From Verrucomicrobium sp. BvORR106 (GTDB lineage: Bacteria > Verrucomicrobiota > Verrucomicrobiia > Verrucomicrobiales > Verrucomicrobiaceae): a stretch of DNA of 64,000 nt. Below, piece after piece: positions 55,073 to 63,373 of the stretch. The stretch's first letter is position 1. Each line of letters opens with the position of its first letter. The notes beneath the pieces were generated by a model, which was given only the letters and a program-made list of their open reading frames with translations, searched no databases and had not been told where the DNA came from. The stretch is from assembly GCF_000739655.1 (NCBI RefSeq), contig NZ_BATR01000162.1, positions 62,001-126,000 of the forward strand, in the 5' to 3' direction. The position numbers and the translations under genes were made by a program.

Positions 55073-57829
55073 ATGCAATTGACCATCAATGGCACTCCCG
55101 CCGAGGTGGCCCCGCGACCGGGACAGTGCCTGCGCACGCTCCTCAGAGAGCAAGGCTGGTATGGGGTGAAAAAAGGGTGCGATGCGGGTGACTGCGGTGC
55201 CTGTACGGTATGGGTGGATGACATCCCCGTGCACAGTTGTCTCTACCCGGCCTTCCGCGCAGAGGAACGGCAGGTCACGACCATCGAGGGCCTGGCATCC
55301 CACGGTGATGCGCTTCATCCCATGCAGGAGCAGTTCCTTGCGGCGCAGGGGTTCCAATGTGGTTTCTGCACCGCAGGCGCCATCATGACACCCGCCGCGA
55401 AGAGTTGCCCCAGCAGCGCCCCCATCGAGCGGGTCATGAAAGGCAATCTCTGCCGGTGTACCGGGTATCGCGCCATCCGGGACGCGATCGAAGGACGTCG
55501 GCACGTGCAGGAAGACCTGCCTGGAGCCAGTGTGGGCCGCAGCCTCGGCAGCCCGTTGGGTCCAGCTCTGGTCACAGGGCGGGCCCGCTTCACCGCTGAC
55601 GAGCCCCCGCTCCCGGGCCTGCTGTATCTCAAGGTCGTGCGTTCCCCCCACGCCCATGCCCGGGTGCTGACCATCCGGAAAGACGTTGCCCTCCAGCTGC
55701 CGGGGGTGCACAGCATCTTCACCTGGGAAGATGTGCCGCTGCACCGCCCCTTCACCAGCGCCACGCACGATGACTATCACGTGGATCCGGATGACACCCT
55801 CATGCTGGACCGGGTGATGCGCTTCGTCGGGCAACGCGTCGTCGTGGTGGCAGCGGAGTCTGAGCAGGCCGCCGCGCTCGCCTGCGACAAGATCGAGGTG
55901 GACTACGAGATCCTGCCCGCCGTGTTTGATCCCGAAGAGGCAATGCGCCCCGACGCCCCGATCCTGCATCATGGCAAAGATGCCGCTTCACGCATCTCCC
56001 ACCCGGAGCGCAATGTGCTGCGAGAGATCCATGGCGAGAACGGCAACGTGGTTGCCGGGTTCGAGGAAGCGGACGTCATCGTGGAGAACACCTATGCCAC
56101 GCACCGGCAGCCCCACGTCACCCTGGAGACACACAACAGCCTCAGCTACCTCTCTCCGGATGGGCGGCTGCATGTACGCACCAGCAGCCAAACCCCCTTC
56201 CTCACGAAGGTGAAGCTGGTGTACCTGTTCGACCTCTATCCCGAGAATCTTCATGTGTACACCGAGCGGGTGGGTGGCGGCTTTGGCAGCAAGCAGGAGG
56301 TGCTTACCGAAGACCTCTGCGTGCTGGTCACACTCAAGACCGGTCGACCGGCGCGATGGGAGTTCACCCGTGAGGAGGAATTCACCGCCACCACCACGCG
56401 GCACCCCTTCCGTGTAAAGGTGAAGCTTGGCGCACGACGCGATGGCACCCTCACCGCCATGAGCATGCGGGTGGTGAGCAACACAGGCGCCTACGGCAAC
56501 CACGGCGGCGAGGTGCTGGGCCATTCGCTCAATGAGGCCTTTGCCGTGTATCGCTGCCCCAACAAGCAGGCGGATGGCTACGCTGTTTACACGAACTGTA
56601 TCCCCGCAGGAGCCTTCCGCGGATACGGTCTCACTCAGACCGCCTATGCCATGGAGTGCGCCATGGATGAACTGGCTGGTGCTTTGGAGATGGAGCCTGC
56701 CACGCTCCGCCGGAGGAACATGATCCAGCCCGGGGACACGCTCCTGAGCATCTGGCCCCACCCTGGCGATCTGGAGATTGGCAGCTATGGCTTGGCCGAG
56801 TGCCTGGATCTGGTGGAGCAGGCTCTCAGCAGCGGGCGCGGCGAGCCCGCACCGCAAGGCCCGGAGTGGTCCACCGGTCAGGGGCTGGCCCTCGCGATGC
56901 TGGACTGTGGTCCGCCCACTGAGCATCGCTCAGAAGCCCGCATCGATCTCCTCGCTGACGGCACCTATCAAGTGTCCATCGGCTCAGCAGAATTCGGCAG
57001 CGGCACGCTCACGGTGCAGCGACAGATTGCGGCAACTGTTTTGGGGTGTCCGGTCGAATCAGTCAAAATGGTCACCTCGGACACGGACAAGACGCCTTAC
57101 GACACCGGCACCTTTGCCAGCACTGGCACGCTGGTGGGAGGCGGAGCCGTGCTCGCCGCGGCCAAGGTGCTGAAGGAACAACTCCTCCGGCTCGCCAGCC
57201 GCTACTCAGGTCAGTCGCTGGATTCCTGCCAGCTCAAGAGCGCCTCTGTTGATTGCGCGAACCATCCCCTTCCTTTGAGCGACCTCCTCATACGGGCCGA
57301 GAAGGAGGGGCATCGCCTCAGCGCGGTCCGTCGCGCTTACGCCGCACCCCGATCCGTGGCATTCAATGTCCATGGCTTCCGCGTGGCCGTGCACCGCATC
57401 ACTGGCCAAGTCCGCATTTTGCAAAGCGTGCATGCAGCAGATGCCGGGCAGGTGCTCAATCCCATGCAATGCCGCGGGCAGGTGGAGGGCGGCGTGGCCC
57501 AGGGCATCGGCTGGGTGCTCACGGAGGACATGCAGCTCACCCCGGAGGGCCGGGTGGCCAATCCCACCCTGCGACATTTCCGCATCCCGGCCATGGCAGA
57601 CCTGCCGGAGACAGAAGTCCACTTTGCGCAGACGCATGACCGCATCGGCCCCATGGGGGCCAAGCCCATGAGCGAAAGCCCGGTCAATCCCGTGGCTCCA
57701 GCCTTGGCGAATGCCATTGCCCATGCCACAGGCATCCGGTTCACCGATCTCCCGCTCACCGCACCGCGTCTGTACCCTGCGCTTGCCCAGCTTTCCCCTT
57801 TACTCGCACACGACATCGCTCACTCATGA
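55073..57829 (+). CDS. Xanthine dehydrogenase, fused [2Fe-2S] and molybdopterin subunit
   Basis: A 918-residue fusion. Residues 1-160 form the two [2Fe-2S] domains: Cys36, Cys41, Cys44 and Cys56 (KKGCDAGDCGACTVWVDD), then Cys96, Cys99, Cys127 and Cys129 (CGFCTAG; CRCTGY). Residues from about 180 on are the molybdopterin-binding part, with VGGGFGSKQEVLTED, AFRGYGLTQTAYAMECAM and the catalytic Glu868 in PMSESPVNP. There is no FAD domain; a separate FAD subunit gene is at 61389. It oxidises hypoxanthine/xanthine to urate, passing electrons via Fe-S to FAD. The start at 55073 is chosen since MQLTINGTPAE is the usual beginning. It overlaps the permease gene by ATGA. Confidence 0.9.
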   Translation: MQLTINGTPAEVAPRPGQCLRTLLREQGWYGVKKGCDAGDCGACTVWVDDIPVHSCLYPAFRAEERQVTTIEGLASHGDALHPMQEQFLAAQGFQCGFCTAGAIMTPAAKSCPSSAPIERVMKGNLCRCTGYRAIRDAIEGRRHVQEDLPGASVGRSLGSPLGPALVTGRARFTADEPPLPGLLYLKVVRSPHAHARVLTIRKDVALQLPGVHSIFTWEDVPLHRPFTSATHDDYHVDPDDTLMLDRVMRFVGQRVVVVAAESEQAAALACDKIEVDYEILPAVFDPEEAMRPDAPILHHGKDAASRISHPERNVLREIHGENGNVVAGFEEADVIVENTYATHRQPHVTLETHNSLSYLSPDGRLHVRTSSQTPFLTKVKLVYLFDLYPENLHVYTERVGGGFGSKQEVLTEDLCVLVTLKTGRPARWEFTREEEFTATTTRHPFRVKVKLGARRDGTLTAMSMRVVSNTGAYGNHGGEVLGHSLNEAFAVYRCPNKQADGYAVYTNCIPAGAFRGYGLTQTAYAMECAMDELAGALEMEPATLRRRNMIQPGDTLLSIWPHPGDLEIGSYGLAECLDLVEQALSSGRGEPAPQGPEWSTGQGLALAMLDCGPPTEHRSEARIDLLADGTYQVSIGSAEFGSGTLTVQRQIAATVLGCPVESVKMVTSDTDKTPYDTGTFASTGTLVGGGAVLAAAKVLKEQLLRLASRYSGQSLDSCQLKSASVDCANHPLPLSDLLIRAEKEGHRLSAVRRAYAAPRSVAFNVHGFRVAVHRITGQVRILQSVHAADAGQVLNPMQCRGQVEGGVAQGIGWVLTEDMQLTPEGRVANPTLRHFRIPAMADLPETEVHFAQTHDRIGPMGAKPMSESPVNPVAPALANAIAHATGIRFTDLPLTAPRLYPALAQLSPLLAHDIAHS

Positions 57830-59262
57830 CGCCTCCCCGTCCCGCCTCCTCTGGTTTCCTCGAACGCCGCTTCCAGCTCTCGCGCCATGGCACGTCGGTG
57901 AATCGTGAGGTCATCGCCGGCTGCACCACCTTTGCTGCCATGGCTTACATCCTGGTGGTGAATCCGCAGATCCTCAAAGACGCGGGCATGCCCCAGCCCG
58001 CCGTGGTCACAGCCACGGCCCTGGCCGCCGCCGGAGCCAGTCTGTTGATGGCCTTCCTGGCCAACTTCCCTCTCGCTCTCGCTCCGGGCATGGGGATCAA
58101 TGCCTTCTTCGCCTACACGGTGTGTCTGACCATGGGCGTCCCGTGGCAGAGTGCGCTGGCGCTGGTGTTCGTGAACGGGTGCATCTTCCTGCTCCTTTCC
58201 GTGACGGGGATGCGAGAACGCATCGTCAACGCCCTGCCCAACTCGCTCAAGGCGGCAGTCTGTGCCGGGGTCGGGCTATTTATAGGCTTCATCGGCCTGA
58301 AAAACGGCGGTCTGGTGGTAGGCCACCCCCACACATTTGTGACATTGGGAGACATCTCGAACCCCTCGGTGGCGCTCTTTGGCGTGGGTGTGCTGCTCAC
58401 CTGTGTGCTAGTGGCCAGGGGCACGCCGGCAGCCATCATCATTTCCATGGCGGTCATCACCCTCATCGGCTTCTTCCTGCCGGATGGCAAAGGGGGGAAC
58501 ATCACCCAGATGCCGACCAGCATTCTGTCCCTGCCTGCGTCCATCGAACCGACCTTCCTGAAGCTGGACTTCACCTTCCTCCTTAAGGAACCCGCCAAGG
58601 CCCTGCCTGTCATCATGACGCTGCTGCTCGTGGACCTCTTCGACAACATCGGCACGCTCATCGGGGTCACCAAGCGCGCCGGACTCATGGACAAGAACGG
58701 TCACGTCCCTGGCCTGCCCCGGGCACTCACGGCGGACTCCCTGGCCGCCATCCTCAGCTCCCTGCTGGGAACCTCTACCGTGGTCAGCTACATCGAAAGC
58801 GCCACCGGCGTGCAGGCAGGCGGTCGCACCGGCCTCACCTCTGTGGTCGTGGCCATTCTTTTCCTCCTGGCGCTGTTCCTCACCCCGCTCATCCTCATGA
58901 TCCCCGGCGTAGCCGTGGCCCCTGCGCTGGTGGTTGTCGGGATCCTCATGTTTGAGAGCGTGAGCGAGATCGACCTCACCCGGTTCGAGGTTTCCGCCCC
59001 TGCCATCCTCACGCTCATGGCCATGCCCATGACCTTCAGCATCAGCACAGGCATTGGCATTGGCCTTATCGCGCTCACCGTCATCTCCCTGGGCACCACG
59101 AACCGCAAGGGCAAAGCCTCCGCAGTGACTGAACTTCATCGGGAGTTCGAGGAAGATCCGCCCGCCCGCCCCCGCGATCTGACGCCCTTCACCTATGCGC
59201 TGGCCATCATCTTCCTCCTGCACTTCTTCGAGAAGTGGCTGTTCAAGGTGATGGAGAAATAG
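57826..59262 (+). CDS. NCS2-family purine permease (AzgA/GhxP-like)
   Basis: A 478-residue inner-membrane transporter with about twelve to fourteen helices. It matches the AzgA-type (guanine/hypoxanthine/adenine) branch: VNREVIAGCTTFAAMAYILVVNP, the substrate-site segment PGMGINAFFAYTVCLTMG, and LFDNIGTLIGVTKRAGLMD with the conserved DxxGT. Uracil/xanthine UraA-type permeases lack this N-terminal block. Start codon overlaps the xanthine dehydrogenase stop by four bases, so translation is coupled. Expected substrate: guanine, hypoxanthine or 8-oxoguanine, by context. Confidence 0.9.
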   Translation: MTPPRPASSGFLERRFQLSRHGTSVNREVIAGCTTFAAMAYILVVNPQILKDAGMPQPAVVTATALAAAGASLLMAFLANFPLALAPGMGINAFFAYTVCLTMGVPWQSALALVFVNGCIFLLLSVTGMRERIVNALPNSLKAAVCAGVGLFIGFIGLKNGGLVVGHPHTFVTLGDISNPSVALFGVGVLLTCVLVARGTPAAIIISMAVITLIGFFLPDGKGGNITQMPTSILSLPASIEPTFLKLDFTFLLKEPAKALPVIMTLLLVDLFDNIGTLIGVTKRAGLMDKNGHVPGLPRALTADSLAAILSSLLGTSTVVSYIESATGVQAGGRTGLTSVVVAILFLLALFLTPLILMIPGVAVAPALVVVGILMFESVSEIDLTRFEVSAPAILTLMAMPMTFSISTGIGIGLIALTVISLGTTNRKGKASAVTELHREFEEDPPARPRDLTPFTYALAIIFLLHFFEKWLFKVMEK

Positions 59263-59286
59263 TCGCTCACCTCCCTTCCTTCCTCC

Positions 59287-60675
59287 ATGCCCACGCTCCT
59301 GGCCCGCAACGCCGACGTGCTCGTCACCATGGACGGGCAGCGTCGTGAACTAAGGAATGCCGGCCTCTATGCGGTGGATGGTATCATCCAACAGGTGGGC
59401 CCCAGCGCCTCATTGCCCACCACAGCAGACGAAGTGCTGGATCTGAGCGGGCAGATCGTGCTGCCTGGATTCATCAACACGCACCACCACCTCAATCAGA
59501 CGCTCACCCGCTGTCTGCCGGCAGCGCAGGATAACAACCTCTTTCCCTGGCTCCAGGCCCAATACCGTATCTGGGCCGGAACCACGGAGGCCGCATCCCG
59601 CACCAGCACGCTCGTCGGCCTGGCGGAGCTTGCATTGTCCGGCTGCACCACGGTGTTTGACCACACCTATCTCTATCAGAGCGGCAACAACGTGGATTGC
59701 CAGATCGAAGCGGCCCGGCAACTGGGCGTGCGGTTTCATGCCAGTCGCGGTTCCATGTCGCTTGGTCAATCCCAAGGCGGCCTCCCCCCCGATGACTGCG
59801 TAGAGGACGAGGCCTTCATCCTTGCCGACAGCGAAAGGGTCATCCGCACTCATCATGATGCCAAGGCGGGCTCCATGACCCAGGTCGTTCTGGCGCCCTG
59901 CTCCCCGTTTTCCGTGAGCACGGGGCTCTTGAGAGATTCCGCGGCCCTGGCCCGCCAGCACGGGGTGAAACTCCACACCCACCTCTGCGAGACGTTGGAC
60001 GAAGAACGCTACACGCTGCAACGCTTTGCCATGCGCCCAGTGGAGTGGATGGAGACGCTCGGCTGGCTGGGTGAGGACGTTTGGTTTGCCCATGCCGTGC
60101 ACGTCAGCGACGAGGAAATCCAGCGCTTTGCCCAAACGGGTGTGGGGGCCGCTCATTGCCCCTGCTCCAACATGCGACTGGCCTCCGGCATCGCCCCCAT
60201 CAAGAAGTACCTTGCCGCTGGCGTGAAGGTGGGCCTGGGAGTGGACGGTTCCGCCAGCAATGATGCATCAAACATGCTGCTGGAGGTGCGCCAAACCATG
60301 CTACTGGCCCGGCTGGCCCTTGGGCTGCGTCCGGCCGATCTTCCGCCTCCCGCACCGCAGGATTGGATGACCGCGCGGGAAGCCCTGGAACTGGCCACCT
60401 TGGGTGGGGCAAAGGTTCTGGGCCGCCAGGACATTGGTTCCCTCGAACCCGGCAAGTGCGCAGACTTTTTCACCCTGGACCTGCACACCCTAAACTACGC
60501 GGGAGCGCTTCATGATCCCGTTGCCGCCGTGGTGTTCTGCGCTGCGCAACGAGTGCGCCACACCCTCGTTCAAGGTCGCGCCGTGGTGAAAGACGGGCAG
60601 GTCATGACGGTGGACATGCCGCAGGTGATCGAGGAGCACAACCTCCATGCCTTGAGACTGGCCAGTGCGGTGTAG
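59287..60675 (+). CDS. 8-oxoguanine deaminase (amidohydrolase family)
   Basis: Hydrolytic deaminase converting 8-oxoguanine to urate and ammonia; guanine deaminase is the alternative. The 462-residue protein has the metal motif PGFINTHHHLNQ (His66, His68), a later metal-binding LHTHLCE, HAVHVS, and the catalytic Asp in GVDGSASNDASNM. The block HASRGSMSLGQSQGGLPPD is typical of 8-oxoguanine deaminases related to Pseudomonas Pa0142. It follows the permease by 24 bases and likely is co-transcribed with the xanthine dehydrogenase gene; products of both feed to urate. Confidence 0.85.
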   Translation: MPTLLARNADVLVTMDGQRRELRNAGLYAVDGIIQQVGPSASLPTTADEVLDLSGQIVLPGFINTHHHLNQTLTRCLPAAQDNNLFPWLQAQYRIWAGTTEAASRTSTLVGLAELALSGCTTVFDHTYLYQSGNNVDCQIEAARQLGVRFHASRGSMSLGQSQGGLPPDDCVEDEAFILADSERVIRTHHDAKAGSMTQVVLAPCSPFSVSTGLLRDSAALARQHGVKLHTHLCETLDEERYTLQRFAMRPVEWMETLGWLGEDVWFAHAVHVSDEEIQRFAQTGVGAAHCPCSNMRLASGIAPIKKYLAAGVKVGLGVDGSASNDASNMLLEVRQTMLLARLALGLRPADLPPPAPQDWMTAREALELATLGGAKVLGRQDIGSLEPGKCADFFTLDLHTLNYAGALHDPVAAVVFCAAQRVRHTLVQGRAVVKDGQVMTVDMPQVIEEHNLHALRLASAV

Positions 60676-60688
60676 TTCGCTAAGGAAC

Positions 60689-61318
60689 TCAAGCCAGGCC
60701 CCCGCTTTCCGCACTGAGTTCCAAGATCCGCTCATACGCCCCGGGCACATTCATGTCATCCAGCCACCAACTGGTTTCCACTTCCAGCCCCCGCCTCGGG
60801 ATCGGCAGTCTACCTAGATAGTCCCGCATCGTTGCGTCCGCGGTCGATGCCAGACCCGCGAAGACCTCTATCGGCAACACCACCGGGTGCCCACGGCGTC
60901 CCTCACACTGGGGCTGGCAGATTTCATCGGCATAAGTTGCCGCCAGATCCACGAGCAGCTTCACCACCTCCATCGGGAACTGCGGTTGATCCACCAAGAC
61001 CACCGCCACACTCTGGAGGTCCTCGTCCCATTGCGGCCAGGCAGAGGCCGCGCGCAAGGACGACATCATGCCGTCCTCCGGGTGATCGTTCACGATCACA
61101 TCCACCCAGTTCAATCGCTTCAGCTCGTCCAGGACAGCGGCATTTGCAGGATCCACTACGACCGCAATCTGCCGGGCACCGGCCAAGTTCCACACCCTCT
61201 GATGATGGGCCAGCACCGTGCCCTCTCCCCATGGTAGCAACGCTTTGGGACGCCCCATCCTCCTGGAAGCACCGGCGGCCAGCACGAGAACCCCAAAACG
61301 ATGGCTGCAATTTTTCAC
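60689..61318 (-). CDS. Molybdenum cofactor nucleotidyltransferase (MocA-like)
   Basis: A 209-residue NTP-transferase-fold protein that probably adds CMP (or GMP) to molybdopterin. It starts VLVLAAGASRRMGRPKALLPWGEGTVL, the nucleotide-binding loop (LAAGxSxRMGxxK), with the metal Asp in VVLVDQPQFP and the conserved GRRGHPVVLP. MocA proteins serve enzymes such as xanthine dehydrogenase, and here the gene lies between the deaminase and FAD-subunit genes, but on the opposite strand, converging with the deaminase by 14 bases and diverging from the FAD gene. XdhC-like sulfuration chaperone was not found in the window. Confidence 0.85.
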   Translation of the reverse strand: MKNCSHRFGVLVLAAGASRRMGRPKALLPWGEGTVLAHHQRVWNLAGARQIAVVVDPANAAVLDELKRLNWVDVIVNDHPEDGMMSSLRAASAWPQWDEDLQSVAVVLVDQPQFPMEVVKLLVDLAATYADEICQPQCEGRRGHPVVLPIEVFAGLASTADATMRDYLGRLPIPRRGLEVETSWWLDDMNVPGAYERILELSAESGGLA

Positions 61319-61388
61319 GATCTAGCGTAGATCATTCCGGCCATTCCTCATCCCCAAATCTGACGCCGCCAAGATGGTGGCCCCGAAC

Positions 61389-62219
61389 ATGGATCTCCAC
61401 CACATCACTTCGCAACGCTCTCCCCTCTCCCCGGACGAAGTCCAGGCGTGGGAGCCGGGGTTTGCCTGGCTGGCGGGTGGAACCTGGCTCTTCTCTGAAC
61501 CCCAACCGGGACTCAACACCCTGTTGGACATGGGGAAGTTCAACTGGTCAGCTCTGCAAGCCGATGAGGGGACCGGCCTGGAGATCGCCGCGACCTGCAC
61601 CATTGCCCAGCTCCATGAGTTTGGCGGCAGCGCCTCTCTGCCCGAGTCCTGGCGGGCGACTCCGCTCATCCAGACCTGCTGCGAGGCGCTCCAGTCCTCT
61701 TTCAAAATTTGGAATGAAGCCACCGTGGGAGGCAACCTGTGCCTGGGCCTGCCCGCCGGCGGTCTCATCTCACTGGCTGCGGCGTTGGAAGGCATCTGCA
61801 TTGTCTGGCGTCGCAGCGGCGCTCCACAATCCATTCTGGCCAGCGAGTTCGTCACGGGTATTCAGCAGACGACGCTTGGTCCCGGAGACCTGCTCCGCAG
61901 CATCCATCTGCCGCACTGGGCTCTGAAGAAACAACCCGCCTGGCGTCGCTTCTCCCAGACTCAGGAAGGGCGCTCGACAGCGCTGCTCATTGGCACCCGT
62001 TGTCCGGAGACGGGCGAGGTCTTGCTCACCATCACAGCCGCCACCGTCCGCCCCATCCAGCTGCGATTCCCCTCCCTTCCTACCGTATCTGAGCTCTCCA
62101 ATCGCCTTCAGGAGTCGGTGAAATCGTCAGATTATTTCAACGATCCCCATGGCACAGCCGACCACCGGCGGCATCTCGTGCACTACTTTGCGCCGCAGAT
62201 CATTGAGGAACTGGCCTGA
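61389..62219 (+). CDS. Xanthine dehydrogenase FAD-binding subunit
   Basis: A 276-residue FAD-domain protein of the molybdopterin-dehydrogenase family (XdhB/CoxM). The ATG at 61389 (MDLHHITSQRSPLS) is preceded by GGTGG at a suitable distance; 61374 is an alternative. The FAD motifs are FAWLAGGTWLFSEPQPG (the AGGT motif) and NEATVGGNLCLGLPAGGL (the TxGGN motif). It takes electrons from the Fe-S domains of the 55073 product and passes them to NAD+. It is separated from its partner by three genes, one in reverse orientation, so transcription may be independent. Confidence 0.85.
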   Translation: MDLHHITSQRSPLSPDEVQAWEPGFAWLAGGTWLFSEPQPGLNTLLDMGKFNWSALQADEGTGLEIAATCTIAQLHEFGGSASLPESWRATPLIQTCCEALQSSFKIWNEATVGGNLCLGLPAGGLISLAAALEGICIVWRRSGAPQSILASEFVTGIQQTTLGPGDLLRSIHLPHWALKKQPAWRRFSQTQEGRSTALLIGTRCPETGEVLLTITAATVRPIQLRFPSLPTVSELSNRLQESVKSSDYFNDPHGTADHRRHLVHYFAPQIIEELA

Positions 62220-62249
62220 CTTTCGCTAGTCGTTCAGTCCCGCTTCCCC

Positions 62250-63227
62250 ATGAGTGACCCGCAAGCCCACGCCACTCTCATCTGCACCCTTCCGGCCCGC
62301 TCCGGCACCGGCATCCACCGGGCCGTCTCTGCCTGGCAAATTCGCTTCCACACCAAGGTCATCCGGTTTGAGGGGTTCATGAGCGCGGACCTCCTCCCTC
62401 CGCCCCACGCCGGCAGCCGGGATTGGAAGCTCATCGTGCGCTTCCGGTCTCCCGCTCAACTGGAGCAGTGGATGCTCTCTGCCGAGCGCGGCTGGCTCAT
62501 TGCCGAGGCGGAAGAGTTGCTGGCAGACGGGGCGGTCTTTTCTGAAAGTCTTCCCGACAAAGAGGAAACCTCGCATCCAGGCGGCGTGACCGAGATCATC
62601 CGCTCCCAAATCCGCCCCGGCATGGAGGAAGCCTACCGTCTCTGGACGCGACGCACCCAGGAGACCCAGGCACGTTTCGAGGGATTTCGCGGTGTCCATA
62701 TCATTGCTCCCACACCCGGTGACGGCTCATTTGAATGGACCACCCTTCTGCGTTTCGACTCAGAGACCAATCTGGATCGCTGGCGTCATTCGCCGGAGCG
62801 CTCCGCCCTCCTGGAGGAAGCTCGGGAGGTCATTCAGAAGACCGAGGCCACCCGCCTCAAGTCACCCTTCCCCGGCTGGACCCCAGTGGATCCCAAGACC
62901 GGAGCCGCTCCACCCCGCTGGAAGACTGGCCTGCTCGTCCTCGTCGGCCTCTATCCCCTGGTGATGATCAATCTTCGCTATGTCCGGCCGCTGTTTGCGA
63001 GTCTGGACATCACTCTGGTCACGCTGATCCTCAACATCCTGACGGTCGCCGCCACCACCTACATCACCATGCCGATCCTGGTGGCAAGATTCGGGTGGTG
63101 GTTGATGCCCGGCAAGATCGAAGGCGACCCGAGGAAATCGATCACAAATACGACCTGGCGCGGCCTGGGAATCATCATGGGTATTCTGATTGCAGAAGCC
63201 GGAATCTTTTGGGTCATTCATGCGTAA
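62250..63227 (+). CDS. Tandem ABM-domain membrane protein
   Basis: A 325-residue protein of the antibiotic biosynthesis monooxygenase superfamily (COG3224-type). Two ABM ferredoxin-like repeats are visible: the first about residues 5-95 (WQIRFHTKVIRFEGF...DWKLIVRFRSPAQLEQWMLSAER), the second about 110-200 (YRLWTRRTQETQARFEGFRGV...FEWTTLLRFDSETNLDRWRHS). Three hydrophobic helices follow (WKTGLLVLVGLYPLVMINL; TLVTLILNILTVAATTYI; GIIMGILIAEAGIFWV). Catalytic activity is unproven for the group. It lies 30 bases after the FAD-subunit gene and may be part of that unit. Confidence 0.85.
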   Translation: MSDPQAHATLICTLPARSGTGIHRAVSAWQIRFHTKVIRFEGFMSADLLPPPHAGSRDWKLIVRFRSPAQLEQWMLSAERGWLIAEAEELLADGAVFSESLPDKEETSHPGGVTEIIRSQIRPGMEEAYRLWTRRTQETQARFEGFRGVHIIAPTPGDGSFEWTTLLRFDSETNLDRWRHSPERSALLEEAREVIQKTEATRLKSPFPGWTPVDPKTGAAPPRWKTGLLVLVGLYPLVMINLRYVRPLFASLDITLVTLILNILTVAATTYITMPILVARFGWWLMPGKIEGDPRKSITNTTWRGLGIIMGILIAEAGIFWVIHA

Positions 63228-63373
63228 AGTTTCCAGTTCGGGAGACTTTGATCACTATGTCTTCGATCAAAACGCTTGCACCCCTCCCGTTCTTCATCTT
63301 TGATTTTGATGCCTATACGACGATTCCCCTCGCCTCCCTCCTATTCCGTGACCATAGAAGCCCTCATGCGACA

